Assembly: GCA_958427155.1 (NCBI GenBank)
Contig: CAUABB010000063.1
Location: 1-7,684, forward strand
Source of the DNA: an uncultured Oscillospiraceae bacterium
GTDB lineage: Bacteria; Bacillota; Clostridia; Oscillospirales; Ruminococcaceae
Direction: 5' to 3'
Length of the DNA stretch: 7,684 bases
Part shown: positions 1 to 6,277 of the stretch, piece by piece
Layout: each line of letters starts with the position of its first letter
Numbering within the stretch: the stretch's first letter is position 1
The notes under the pieces: generated by a model
The model's input: only the letters and a program-made list of their open reading frames with translations
Database searches by the model: none
What the model was told of the DNA's origin: nothing
Made by a program: the position numbers and the translations under genes

Positions 1-91
1 GGAGTCTGATAAGGCAAAATCTTGGATTGCAAACGGTGCTCAGCCGACCGATACGGTCAAGAAGATTCTGAAAGACAATGGCGCGCTCTAA
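1..91 (+). CDS. rpsP: 30S ribosomal protein S16, C-terminal part (5' end outside window)
   Basis: Only the last 29 residues and the stop are present, read from base 2, so the gene is cut by the window edge. The tail contains the block GAQPTDTVKKILKDNGAL, the characteristic C-terminal signature of bacterial S16, where GAQPTDTV is nearly invariant. S16 is a primary assembly protein of the 30S ribosomal subunit and binds 16S rRNA. The next gene, khpA, starts 15 bases downstream and is followed by rimM and trmD. This is the conserved rpsP-khpA-rimM-trmD neighbourhood of Gram-positive bacteria, which supports the call. S16 and KhpA are probably co-transcribed, since no terminator lies between them. 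Confidence 0.93.
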   Translation, partial: ESDKAKSWIANGAQPTDTVKKILKDNGAL

Positions 92-106
92 TCTGAGGAG
101 AAACAT

Positions 107-340
107 ATGAAAGATTTACTTGTTGCGATCGCTACCGGTTTGGTTGATGACAAGGACGCAGTTGAAGTCGTTGTTGACGAGCCGAACGAGGAAGGCGTGG
201 TGGTTTACCACCTGCATGTTGCTCCGGACGACATGGGAAGGGTCATCGGAAAGCAGGGACGTATTGCGAAAGCGCTTCGGATTGTCATGCGTGCCGGTGC
301 TAACCGCATTAACCAGAAAATCATGGTCGAGATTGATTAA
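107..340 (+). CDS. khpA: KH-domain RNA-binding protein KhpA (YlqC family)
   Basis: This 77-residue protein is a single KH domain. Its GxxG RNA-binding loop is visible as GKQG at residues 48-51 inside MGRVIGKQGRIAKALR, followed by the helix that ends AGANR. The length matches the KhpA/YlqC family, which runs about 75-80 residues. In streptococci and relatives KhpA pairs with KhpB (Jag/EloR), binds many RNAs and affects cell elongation and division; that role is known for the family and is not shown here. The start is an ATG with GAGGAG at 95-100, seven bases upstream. It follows rpsP by 15 bases and ends just before a strong terminator, so it is the last gene of the rpsP transcript. Confidence 0.93.
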   Translation: MKDLLVAIATGLVDDKDAVEVVVDEPNEEGVVVYHLHVAPDDMGRVIGKQGRIAKALRIVMRAGANRINQKIMVEID

Positions 341-344
341 GGCC

Positions 345-390
345 ACATCAGCCCCCTCTAAAAAGTGGGGGCTGATGTTTTGCTTTTTTT
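345..390 (+). terminator. Rho-independent terminator after khpA
   Basis: A perfect 12-bp stem is formed by ACATCAGCCCCC (345-356) and GGGGGCTGATGT (367-378). It has a 10-base loop and is followed by a T-rich tract to 390 with a GC interruption at 382-383. It lies only five bases after the khpA stop and should end the rpsP-khpA transcript before rimM. Confidence 0.92.
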
Positions 391-391
391 A

Positions 392-400
392 TGGTAAAAT
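392..400 (+). promoter_or_regulatory. Possible extended -10 promoter for rimM-trmD
   Basis: The string TGGTAAAAT fits an extended -10 element: TG, one base, then TAAAAT at 395-400. No good -35 hexamer is found 16-18 bases upstream, because that stretch is the terminator stem. A promoter is expected here since the strong terminator separates rimM from khpA, but this particular site is a weak call. Confidence 0.35.
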
Positions 401-454
401 AATGTAGTGCTATTTTAGATATCAGGCTTATCAAATTAGAAACGGAGGAATCCG

Positions 455-970
455 ATGAGAAAGCAATATCTTGAAATTGGACAGATTGTCACGACTCACG
501 GAATTGTGGGTGAGGTGCGAGTAAAACCTTGGTGTGACAGCCCTGAGCTACTCTGCCAATTTGATCGTCTTTTTTTTGACCGAGGCAGAAAAGAAGTGAG
601 AATTGAGAGAGCTCGTGTTCATAAAAATATCGTAGTCATGAAGCTTGAAGGAATCAATACAATGGATGATGCAATTGGACTTCGCAATAAAATTTTGTTT
701 GCGAATCGGGACGACTTTGAGTTGGAGGAAGGAACCTATTTTATTCAGGATCTTTTGGGACTTGAAGTTTATGATATTGACTCTGGCGTATGTTATGGGA
801 AAATTTCGGATGTGACCCAAACCGGCGCTAATGATGTTTATCATATTGCCAATGAGGCTGGGAAGACAGTTCTGATTCCCGCAATTCCAGATGTGATACT
901 GGAGACTGATTTGGACGGCGGAAAGATGGTAATTCGCCCCTTAAAAGGATTGTTTGACGATGAAAATTGA
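455..970 (+). CDS. rimM: Ribosome maturation factor RimM
   Basis: The product has 171 residues, the normal length for RimM. The N-terminal RimM barrel spans about residues 6-88 and carries the family signature GQIVTTHGIVGEVRVKPW at 9-26. The C-terminal PRC-barrel-like domain spans about 93-167 and includes GKISDVTQTGANDVYHI and the VLIPAIPDVI motif. RimM binds S19 and assists late maturation of the 30S head and 16S rRNA processing. The ATG is set by GGAGG at 444-448. The end of the gene overlaps trmD by 11 bases, implying translational coupling. A run of eight T at 570-577 encodes part of Leu-Phe-Phe and is intact in frame. Confidence 0.96.
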   Translation: MRKQYLEIGQIVTTHGIVGEVRVKPWCDSPELLCQFDRLFFDRGRKEVRIERARVHKNIVVMKLEGINTMDDAIGLRNKILFANRDDFELEEGTYFIQDLLGLEVYDIDSGVCYGKISDVTQTGANDVYHIANEAGKTVLIPAIPDVILETDLDGGKMVIRPLKGLFDDEN

Positions 971-1655
971 CATTATGACATTGTTCCCAGAGATGTGCGA
1001 AACGGTGTTGGGAGAGAGTATCATAGGCCGTGCTCGGAAAAAAGGACTTTGTGAGGTGCAATGTCACAATATCCGTGATTATACGCTGGATAAGCATAAC
1101 AGAGTAGATGATACCCCATATGGCGGCGGAATGGGAATGGTGATGCAGGCTGATCCGATTTACCGTTGCTATCAGGCAATTACAGAAGAATGTGCTGCTA
1201 AGCCGCTTACGATTTATTTGTCTCCTCAGGGAAAGGTATTCAGCCAGAAGATGGCGGTAGAGCTTGCGAAGCTGGATCATCTGGTGCTTCTTTGTGGACA
1301 TTACGAGGGGATAGACGAACGAGTCCTGGAGGAGATAGTTGATCTTGAAATTTCTATCGGCGATTATGTGTTGACGGGGGGAGAGTTACCCGCTCTTGTT
1401 TTAACCGACGCTATAATCCGTCTTTGTGACGGGGTTCTTTCCGATCAGGCTTGCTTCGAGGAGGAGAGCCATTTTAATGGGCTTTTGGAATATCCTCAGT
1501 ATACACGTCCGGAAAGTTGGAACGGAAAGGAAGTTCCTGCAGTTTTACTGAGTGGACATCATGCTAATATTGCCAGGTGGCGTGCAGAGCAAAGTCTGGA
1601 ACGTACCCGTCAAAAGCGTCCGGATCTTTATGAAGAATATCTTAGGGAAAAGTAG
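960..1655 (+). CDS. trmD: tRNA (guanine-N1)-methyltransferase TrmD
   Basis: The enzyme transfers a methyl group from S-adenosylmethionine to N1 of G37 in tRNAs, preventing +1 frameshifting. The protein has 231 residues from the ATG at 960. The SPOUT trefoil-knot motifs are clear: YLSPQGKVFSQ (86-96), LLCGHYEGIDERV (110-122) and ISIGDYVLTGGELPAL (131-146). The GLLEYPQYTRPESW segment (174-187) and the tail VLLSGHHANIARWR follow. A TTG at 954 lies in frame, but ATG 960 gives the usual MKIDIMTLFPE start and has AAAAGGA at 943-949 at proper spacing. It overlaps the 3' end of rimM. The residue aligned to the catalytic Asp of Gammaproteobacterial TrmD (D169) appears to be Glu here, in EEES at 167-170. 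No rplS follows. Confidence 0.97.
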   Translation: MKIDIMTLFPEMCETVLGESIIGRARKKGLCEVQCHNIRDYTLDKHNRVDDTPYGGGMGMVMQADPIYRCYQAITEECAAKPLTIYLSPQGKVFSQKMAVELAKLDHLVLLCGHYEGIDERVLEEIVDLEISIGDYVLTGGELPALVLTDAIIRLCDGVLSDQACFEEESHFNGLLEYPQYTRPESWNGKEVPAVLLSGHHANIARWRAEQSLERTRQKRPDLYEEYLREK

Positions 1656-1801
1656 GGAAGACTTTTAGTGCGAAGGAAGATATCACTAATGATGTGGAAA
1701 TATTTGTGGTAAATTTACACAAAGGTTGTTTTTTTGAATTGACGTTTTATGAGCTAAAAGCAGAAAAATTTTAAAATTTTCGGTTTTTTGGCCAAGACAA
1801 G

Positions 1802-1830
1802 TTGACGGAAATCATTCCTTTGCCTATAAT
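1802..1830 (+). promoter_or_regulatory. Sigma-A promoter for the HPr-type gene
   Basis: TTGACG (1802-1807) and TATAAT (1825-1830) are separated by 17 bases, close to full consensus, with a predicted start near 1837. The gene's GGAGGT site (1868-1873) follows about 30 bases later. This gives the HPr gene its own transcript, independent of rimM-trmD. No catabolite operator-like palindrome was recognised near it. Confidence 0.85.
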
Positions 1831-1879
1831 AACTAGTGTTTTGAGTCAACAGCAGGATTAAACATTTGGAGGTCTATAT

Positions 1880-2143
1880 ATGTACGTAAAAGAGGTACAG
1901 GTTCAAAATCAGGTTGGATTACATGCCCGGCCGGCAACTTTCTTTATCCAGAAGGCAAATGAGTACAAATCTTCTGTCTGGGTAGAAAAAGAGGAACGTA
2001 GGGTTAATGCAAAAAGCCTGTTAGGTGTTCTTTCTCTTGGAATTGTTGGAGGGACAGGTATTAAAATTATCGCTGACGGTTCCGATGAAAAAGACGCTGT
2101 GGAAGGCCTTGTGAAACTGGTTGAGTCCGGTTTTGCGGAATAA
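1880..2143 (+). CDS. ptsH: HPr-family phosphocarrier protein
   Basis: This 87-residue protein has the exact size of HPr. The active-site segment GLHARPAT (13-20) holds His15, which accepts phosphate from enzyme I in the sugar phosphotransferase system, and Arg17. The second signature KSLLGVLSLGI (45-55) holds Ser46, the site used by HPr kinase/phosphorylase in Gram-positive bacteria, where HPr-Ser-P is co-repressor of CcpA. Both residues are present, so it looks like a genuine HPr rather than a Crh-type paralogue lacking His15. It stands alone between trmD and uvrC with its own promoter and terminator and no other PTS gene nearby. It could be the main HPr of the cell or one of several paralogues; the window does not decide. 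Confidence 0.88.
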   Translation: MYVKEVQVQNQVGLHARPATFFIQKANEYKSSVWVEKEERRVNAKSLLGVLSLGIVGGTGIKIIADGSDEKDAVEGLVKLVESGFAE

Positions 2144-2167
2144 TTGGATTCGATATTATATTTTATT

Positions 2168-2198
2168 TTCCCCGTCGGATTCCGGCGGGGAATTTTTT
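2168..2198 (+). terminator. Rho-independent terminator after the HPr gene
   Basis: The arms TTCCCCGTCGG (2168-2178) and CCGGCGGGGAA (2182-2192) pair over 11 bp with one G-U and a three-base ATT loop. Six T follow at 2193-2198. It lies 25 bases after the HPr stop codon. Confidence 0.93.
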
Positions 2199-2254
2199 GT
2201 CTCAGAAATGTCGTATGACTTTTACAAATTCATGAAGAAATTTTAGAAAGAATC

Positions 2255-2263
2255 TGTTACAAT
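2255..2263 (+). promoter_or_regulatory. Possible extended -10 promoter for uvrC
   Basis: TGTTACAAT is an extended -10 element (TG, one base, TACAAT at 2258-2263) about 68 bases before the uvrC start. No convincing -35 hexamer is found at 16-18 bases. A promoter is expected because the HPr terminator lies upstream, and this is the best match in the gap. Confidence 0.4.
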
Positions 2264-2330
2264 AAAATTAAAGTGGGAAATCTAATTTCAATTTTCTACT
2301 GTTTGAAGACGTGTATGAAGGAGGAGTTTT

Positions 2331-4163
2331 GTGGTTGACAACCCCAGGCTTCCGTATTTGAAACAAAAAGTTCGTAATCTGACTTTAGATCCGGGTGTCT
2401 ATTTGATGAAGGATAAAAGCGGAGAAATTATTTATGTTGGTAAAGCAAAGTCTTTGAAAAAACGGGTGAGCAGTTATTTTCGTGAAAATGCAAACCACGA
2501 TAACAAAGTTAGGAAAATGGTTTCACATGTTTATGACTTTGACTATATTGTTACCGACAGTGAGTTTGAAGCGCTGGTTTTGGAATGCAGTCTGATCAAA
2601 CAACATACGCCAAAATATAATATTCTTCTCAAGGATGATAAAGGATATCACTATGTGTTGATTTCAGAAGGAGAGTATCCTAAAATTACCGCTCAAAAGC
2701 AAAAAACGGAAAAAGGAGAATATTTGGGTCCGTATACCAGTTCTTTTGCCGTAAAACAATCAGTTGATGAAGCAAATCATGTTTTTATGTTGCCAACCTG
2801 TACCCGTAAATTCCCGCAGGAATTTCGCAGATCTCGTCCATGTTTGAATTATTACATTAAACAATGCATGGGAGTTTGTCGGGGAAAAATTTCAGCAAAA
2901 GAGTACCAGGATACAGTGAATCAGGCTATTGACTATATTCGTGGAGGAAGCGTGAATTCGGTTAAAAAACTAACTGAACAGATGGAGACAGCGGCGGAGT
3001 CGTTAAATTTTGAACAGGCGGCTCGTCTTCGTGACCGAATTCAGGCAATTCAGAAAATAGCAGAGTCCCAGAAAATTATCCGGTCTGAAGAAGTGGAACA
3101 GGATGTTATTGCATTTGCAGGCGGAAACGGGTTGGCCTGCTGCGTTGTAGTAAAATTTCGTGGCGGAAGGCTAGTAGACAAAGATACCCACTTGTTTTCT
3201 GATGCCGGGGAGATATCGGTCGTTCGTCAAGAGTTTCTCTCCCGTTATTATTTGAGTCGAAACGATATTCCAAAGGTAATAGCCGTAGATGAACTGCCGG
3301 AAGATGCTGATTTGATCCAAAATCTTTTAGAAAAGACTGCTGGAAAAAAAGTTCGGCTTTTTGTCCCGCAGAGAGGACAGCAGAAACAGCTTCTTGAAAT
3401 GGCTTACCATAATGCGGCAGAACAGCTTTCTCAGAAGACCAGCTATTCAGCAAAAGAAGTTGCTGCTCTTGATGAATTAGGAAAACTTTTGGGATTGCCG
3501 GAACCCCCAACTTATATTGAAGCTTATGATATTTCTAATCTAGGTGATAGCGGGGTAGTTGCAGGCATGGTAGTGTTTGAAAACGCGCAGCCTTTGAAAA
3601 GCGCTTATAAACGCTTTTCTATGAAAGAGGTTGTTGGACAGAACGACTATGCATGTATGCAGGAGGTTCTTCGCCGGCGTTTTCATCGCTATTTTGAACA
3701 AAAGGAATCAGCAACTGGATTTGGTCGAATGCCAGACTTAATTCTTCTTGACGGAGGAAAGGGGCATGTTTCTGCGGTTCAAGAAGTTTTGGACGAATTA
3801 AGCATATCCGTTCCGCTTTTTGGTATGGTGAAAGATGACAGACATCGCACTCGGGCGATCGCTAAAAATGGTGGAGAAATTTCTATTTCAACCTTTAAGT
3901 CAGCTTTCAGATTGGTCTCTTCTATCCAGGACGAGGTTCATCGCTTTGCAATTTCTTATCAGAGAAATATTCGGAAAAAAAGCGCTTTTTCTATGCGTCT
4001 GACCGAATTTGAAGGAATCGGCCCCAAAAAGGCGGAGAAACTGTTAAAGGCCTTTAAGACCAAAACGGCTCTCCAACGGGCAACAGCTGAAGAACTTGCT
4101 GAGATAATAAAAATGTCAAAAGAAAAAGCGGAAAAATTAAAAGAATTTCTTCAGACAATTTAA
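2331..4163 (+). CDS. uvrC: UvrABC excision nuclease subunit C
   Basis: UvrC makes both incisions around a DNA lesion after UvrA/UvrB have located it. The 610 residues carry all domains in order. The GIY-YIG nuclease is at about 20-100 (GVY at 22-24, YVG at 35-37, conserved glutamates in SEFEALVLE 77-85). Four cysteines at 157, 171, 179 and 183 fit the iron-sulfur cluster described for UvrC. The UVR helix pair that contacts UvrB is at about 211-246. The RNase H-like 5' nuclease follows, with D400, D474 (LLDGGKGH) and H537 (DEVHRFA) as the probable DDH triad. A tandem helix-hairpin-helix tail (EGIGPKKAEKLL) starts near 561. The start is GTG, set by AAGGAGG at 2318-2324. An HD-domain gene follows 13 bases after the stop. 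Confidence 0.97.
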   Translation: MVDNPRLPYLKQKVRNLTLDPGVYLMKDKSGEIIYVGKAKSLKKRVSSYFRENANHDNKVRKMVSHVYDFDYIVTDSEFEALVLECSLIKQHTPKYNILLKDDKGYHYVLISEGEYPKITAQKQKTEKGEYLGPYTSSFAVKQSVDEANHVFMLPTCTRKFPQEFRRSRPCLNYYIKQCMGVCRGKISAKEYQDTVNQAIDYIRGGSVNSVKKLTEQMETAAESLNFEQAARLRDRIQAIQKIAESQKIIRSEEVEQDVIAFAGGNGLACCVVVKFRGGRLVDKDTHLFSDAGEISVVRQEFLSRYYLSRNDIPKVIAVDELPEDADLIQNLLEKTAGKKVRLFVPQRGQQKQLLEMAYHNAAEQLSQKTSYSAKEVAALDELGKLLGLPEPPTYIEAYDISNLGDSGVVAGMVVFENAQPLKSAYKRFSMKEVVGQNDYACMQEVLRRRFHRYFEQKESATGFGRMPDLILLDGGKGHVSAVQEVLDELSISVPLFGMVKDDRHRTRAIAKNGGEISISTFKSAFRLVSSIQDEVHRFAISYQRNIRKKSAFSMRLTEFEGIGPKKAEKLLKAFKTKTALQRATAEELAEIIKMSKEKAEKLKEFLQTI

Positions 4164-4176
4164 AGTGAGGGGTTTT

Positions 4177-4833
4177 ATGGTTACCTGTGAGCAGGTTCAG
4201 AATAATACTGAAATTAACGCTTATATCAAAAAAGCGGATGATTCTCTACGGGCAATTGGATATACAGAGCACAGCTTTGCGCATGTAGGTTATACCGCAG
4301 CGCAGGCAGAAAAAATTCTGCGAACTCTTGGATATTCAGAACGGGAGGCACAGCTTGCGTGGATTGCGGGATATATGCACGATATTGGAAATGTGGTTAA
4401 TCGGTATAACCATGCTCTCAGCGGCGCGGTGATGTGCTTTCGGCTCCTTGATAAAATGGGGATGCCGCCCGAAGAGGTTGCGACTGTAACGAGTGCAATT
4501 GGAAATCATGATGAGGGAACGGCTTTTCCTGTTAGTCCGGTTGCAGCTGCCTTGATTCTGGCAGATAAATGTGATGTTCGTAGGACAAGAGTGCGCAATA
4601 CTGATATCCCAAGTTTTGATATTCACGATCGGGTGAATTATGCTGTTGAAAAATCGGTGTTATCTTTGCCAGATCTTAAAACCATACGATTGGATCTTAC
4701 GATTGATATATCGATCTCTCCAGTTTTGAATTATTTTGAAATTTTTATGGATCGTATGCTTCTCTGTACCAAGGCTGCGGATGCTCTTTCTACAAAATTT
4801 GAACTTATTATTAATGGACAAAAAATATTATAA
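4177..4833 (+). CDS. HD-domain metal-dependent phosphohydrolase
   Basis: The protein has 218 residues from the ATG at 4177, and its N-terminal two thirds form an HD domain. Likely metal ligands are H36 (EHSFAHV), the H68-D69 pair in GYMHDIGN, H79 (YNHALSG), H111 (IGNHDE) and D130 (LILADKCD), the order expected of HD phosphohydrolases. The C-terminal part has no motif I recognise. The substrate is unknown; family members cut nucleotides, cyclic dinucleotides or phosphomonoesters. A GTG at 4165 is also in frame, but it is part of the likely ribosome site GTGAGGGG, so the ATG is preferred. It follows uvrC with no terminator between, so the two are probably co-transcribed. No membrane segment or signal peptide is seen. 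Confidence 0.85.
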   Translation: MVTCEQVQNNTEINAYIKKADDSLRAIGYTEHSFAHVGYTAAQAEKILRTLGYSEREAQLAWIAGYMHDIGNVVNRYNHALSGAVMCFRLLDKMGMPPEEVATVTSAIGNHDEGTAFPVSPVAAALILADKCDVRRTRVRNTDIPSFDIHDRVNYAVEKSVLSLPDLKTIRLDLTIDISISPVLNYFEIFMDRMLLCTKAADALSTKFELIINGQKIL

Positions 4834-4849
4834 AACTTTAAAAAAACAC

Positions 4850-4877
4850 TTGACAAAATATACGAATATGGTATAAT
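4850..4877 (+). promoter_or_regulatory. Consensus sigma-A promoter for the rubrerythrin gene
   Basis: TTGACA (4850-4855) and TATAAT (4872-4877) are separated by 16 bases. The -10 is preceded by TGG, so it is also an extended -10. The predicted start is near 4884, giving a leader of about 50 bases with AGGAGGA at 4919-4925. No clear PerR box (TTATAATNATTATAA type) was found overlapping it, although PerR control is common for this family. Confidence 0.9.
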
Positions 4878-4932
4878 TTAAGCAACGAGAAAACGATTTT
4901 AAAATTAAAAATTAATATAGGAGGAAATAAAG

Positions 4933-5478
4933 ATGAAAAAATTTGTATGTTCGATCTGTGGTTATGTTCATGAAGGAGATACCCCGCCGGAATTTTGCCC
5001 GATCTGTAAAGCTCCAGCTTCTAAATTTGTTGAGCAAAAAGAGGGTCTTTCTTGGGCAGATGAGCATCGTGTAGGCGTTGCAAAGGATGTAGATGCTGAT
5101 ATTGTTGCAGGTTTGAGAATGAATTTTGAAGGCGAATGCTCTGAGGTTGGTATGTATCTGGCTATGGCGCGTGTTGCGTACCGTGAGGGTTATCCGGAAA
5201 TCGGCGCTTATTGGGAGAAAGCCGCTTATGAAGAGGCGGAGCACGCTGCTAAATTTGCTGAGCTGCTCGGTGAAGTTGTTACCGATTCTACCAAGAAAAA
5301 CCTTGAGCTTCGTGTTGCTGCTGAAAACGGCGCTTGCGCTGGGAAGAAAGAGCTTGCGGCGAAAGCTAAAGAGCTTGGTTTGGATGCGATTCATGACACC
5401 GTTCATGAGATGGCGAAGGACGAAGCTCGTCACGGCAAGGCTTTCGCTGGCCTGCTGAAGAGATATTTCGGCGAATAA
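4933..5478 (+). CDS. rbr: Reverse rubrerythrin (N-terminal rubredoxin, C-terminal diiron ferritin-like domain)
   Basis: This 181-residue protein has the reversed domain order. A rubredoxin-type iron site comes first, with Cys6-X2-Cys9 and Cys22-X2-Cys25. A four-helix diiron domain follows from about residue 55 to the end. Probable diiron ligands are E68, E101-X2-H104, E131 and E164-X2-H167. Reverse rubrerythrins of clostridia act as terminal peroxidases/oxidases that reduce hydrogen peroxide and oxygen using NADH-linked electron donors, and are strongly induced by air; that function is known for the family. It is monocistronic, with a consensus promoter and an excellent ribosome site. GC-ending codons are commoner near the 3' end, which together with the promoter suggests high expression. 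It is the last chromosomal gene before the mobile-looking DNA. Confidence 0.94.
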   Translation: MKKFVCSICGYVHEGDTPPEFCPICKAPASKFVEQKEGLSWADEHRVGVAKDVDADIVAGLRMNFEGECSEVGMYLAMARVAYREGYPEIGAYWEKAAYEEAEHAAKFAELLGEVVTDSTKKNLELRVAAENGACAGKKELAAKAKELGLDAIHDTVHEMAKDEARHGKAFAGLLKRYFGE

Positions 5479-5505
5479 GAAATAGCTTAAATACTGGATT
5501 TTTCG

Positions 5506-5539
5506 GAACACCTGTCATTTTGGCGGGTGTTCTTTTTTT
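5506..5539 (+). terminator. Rho-independent terminator after the rubrerythrin gene
   Basis: GAACACCTGTC (5506-5516) pairs with GGCGGGTGTTC (5522-5532) over 11 bp including two G-U pairs, with an ATTTT loop. Seven T follow at 5533-5539. On the opposite strand the hairpin is followed by CGAAAAAT rather than a U-tract, so it would be a poor terminator for the - strand recombinase gene. Confidence 0.92.
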
Positions 5540-5553
5540 GTATCGGCTTCTGG

Positions 5554-5631
5554 AAAAGTGGATAAAAAAGTGGATATTCCATGCCTTTGAATATCAAAAA
5601 ATATGGCAAAAGTGGAATCGTCAAAAGTGGA
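5554..5631 (+). repeat. Four direct copies of AAAAGTGGA at the element end
   Basis: Exact AAAAGTGGA copies start at 5554, 5566, 5608 and 5623. The first, second and fourth extend to AAAAGTGGATA, and the second and fourth further to GTGGATATT. They form two pairs with spacings of 12 and 15 bases, separated by 42. Between the pairs lies the inverted repeat GATATTC (5573-5579) and GAATATC (5589-5595). Such clusters resemble arm-type recombinase binding sites near the ends of integrative elements, or resolvase sites. Confidence 0.75.
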
Positions 5632-5646
5632 TATTTTTTGGTTGTT

Positions 5647-6204
5647 CTATAGCCCCATTTCCTTTACGCGGCGGTAAAAGGTATTGGGCTTCAAGTTCAA
5701 TCGCTTCATAGCTTCGGTGGCAGTAATTTGCCCTGAACGCCATAAACTGCATTCCCGCTTAAAGGTTTCTTCGTCAACCGAAATCGGCTGTCTGCCTTTG
5801 TATTTTCCTTCCGCTTTTGCAATCGCAATTCCTTCGCGCTGTCTTTGCAGAATACAGTCCCGCTCCAACTGCGCCATTGCCCCGAAAACGGTCAACATGA
5901 ATTGCCCCTGCGGCGTGGCGGTGTCGATTGATTCTTTCAGACTGACAAAGGCAACGCTCTTTTGTGTGAGTTCTTCTACCAAAGAAAGCAAGTCTTTTGT
6001 GTTTCGCGCAAAGCGGGAAATGCTTTCCACAACAACGGTATCCCCTTCGCGTATATAATCCATCATCTTTTTCAGTTCAGGCCGCTGGGTAGATTTACCG
6101 CTGACCTTTTCAATATACAGCTTGTCAAGGTCTTGCATTTGGATTTCCTGACGTGCAGTATTCTGGTCTTCGGTCGATACCCGAATATATCCGATTCTTG
6201 CCAT
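5647..6204 (-). CDS. Small serine recombinase (resolvase/DNA invertase family)
   Basis: This 185-residue protein is a complete small serine recombinase. The catalytic N-terminal domain (1 to about 130) contains IGYIRVSTEDQN, with nucleophile Ser10 and Arg8. SISRFARNTKDLL (61-73) follows, with Arg64 and Arg67 matching the active-site arginines of the family. The dimerisation/E-helix segment is QFMLTVFGAMAQLERD (101-116). A GRQP linker at 137-140 leads to a helix-turn-helix DNA-binding tail ending at Leu185. Its size fits Tn3-type resolvases and Gin/Hin-type invertases, not large serine integrases, so on its own it is more likely to resolve or invert DNA than integrate the element. The ATG has AAAAGGGGGT upstream (complement of 6211-6220). 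It converges with the rubrerythrin gene and has its own promoter. Confidence 0.93.
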   Translation of the reverse strand: MARIGYIRVSTEDQNTARQEIQMQDLDKLYIEKVSGKSTQRPELKKMMDYIREGDTVVVESISRFARNTKDLLSLVEELTQKSVAFVSLKESIDTATPQGQFMLTVFGAMAQLERDCILQRQREGIAIAKAEGKYKGRQPISVDEETFKRECSLWRSGQITATEAMKRLNLKPNTFYRRVKEMGL

Positions 6205-6230
6205 ATTTTCACCCCCTTTTCTTTGATTCT

Positions 6231-6260
6231 ATTATACCATAATGCCTTTAAATATGTCAA
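6231..6260 (-). promoter_or_regulatory. Consensus promoter for the serine recombinase
   Basis: On the - strand TTGACA (complement of 6255-6260) and TATAAT (complement of 6231-6236) are 18 bases apart, and the -10 carries an upstream TGG. Transcription would start near 6225, about 20 bases before the recombinase ATG. It lies back to back with a + strand promoter at 6278-6306. Confidence 0.87.
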
Positions 6261-6277
6261 TAGAATTAAGATTTATT

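Noticed and set aside
954..959. In-frame TTG start for trmD two codons upstream
   Set aside because: ATG 960 gives the family-typical N-terminus MKIDI and better spacing from AAAAGGA at 943-949.
1739..1777. TTGACG at 1739-1744 with TAAAAT at 1772-1777 as a second promoter before the HPr gene
   Set aside because: The spacing of 27 bases is far too long; the 1802-1830 promoter is much better.
1765..1780. AAAATTTT repeated twice followed by a T-rich run, as a terminator for rimM-trmD
   Set aside because: The palindrome is pure A/T with no GC pairs, so the stem would be very weak.
3106..3510. 134-codon - strand reading frame inside uvrC
   Set aside because: It lies opposite a fully conserved uvrC reading frame, has no ribosome site evidence and resembles no known protein.
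4165..4176. GTG start for the HD-domain gene
   Set aside because: The GTG is part of the purine-rich ribosome site GTGAGGGG that serves the ATG at 4177, and it has no ribosome site of its own.
5520..5711. 63-codon + strand reading frame with repeated KW motifs
   Set aside because: It starts inside the terminator hairpin, its repeated motifs are just the AAAAGTGGA repeats translated, and it overlaps the recombinase 3' end.
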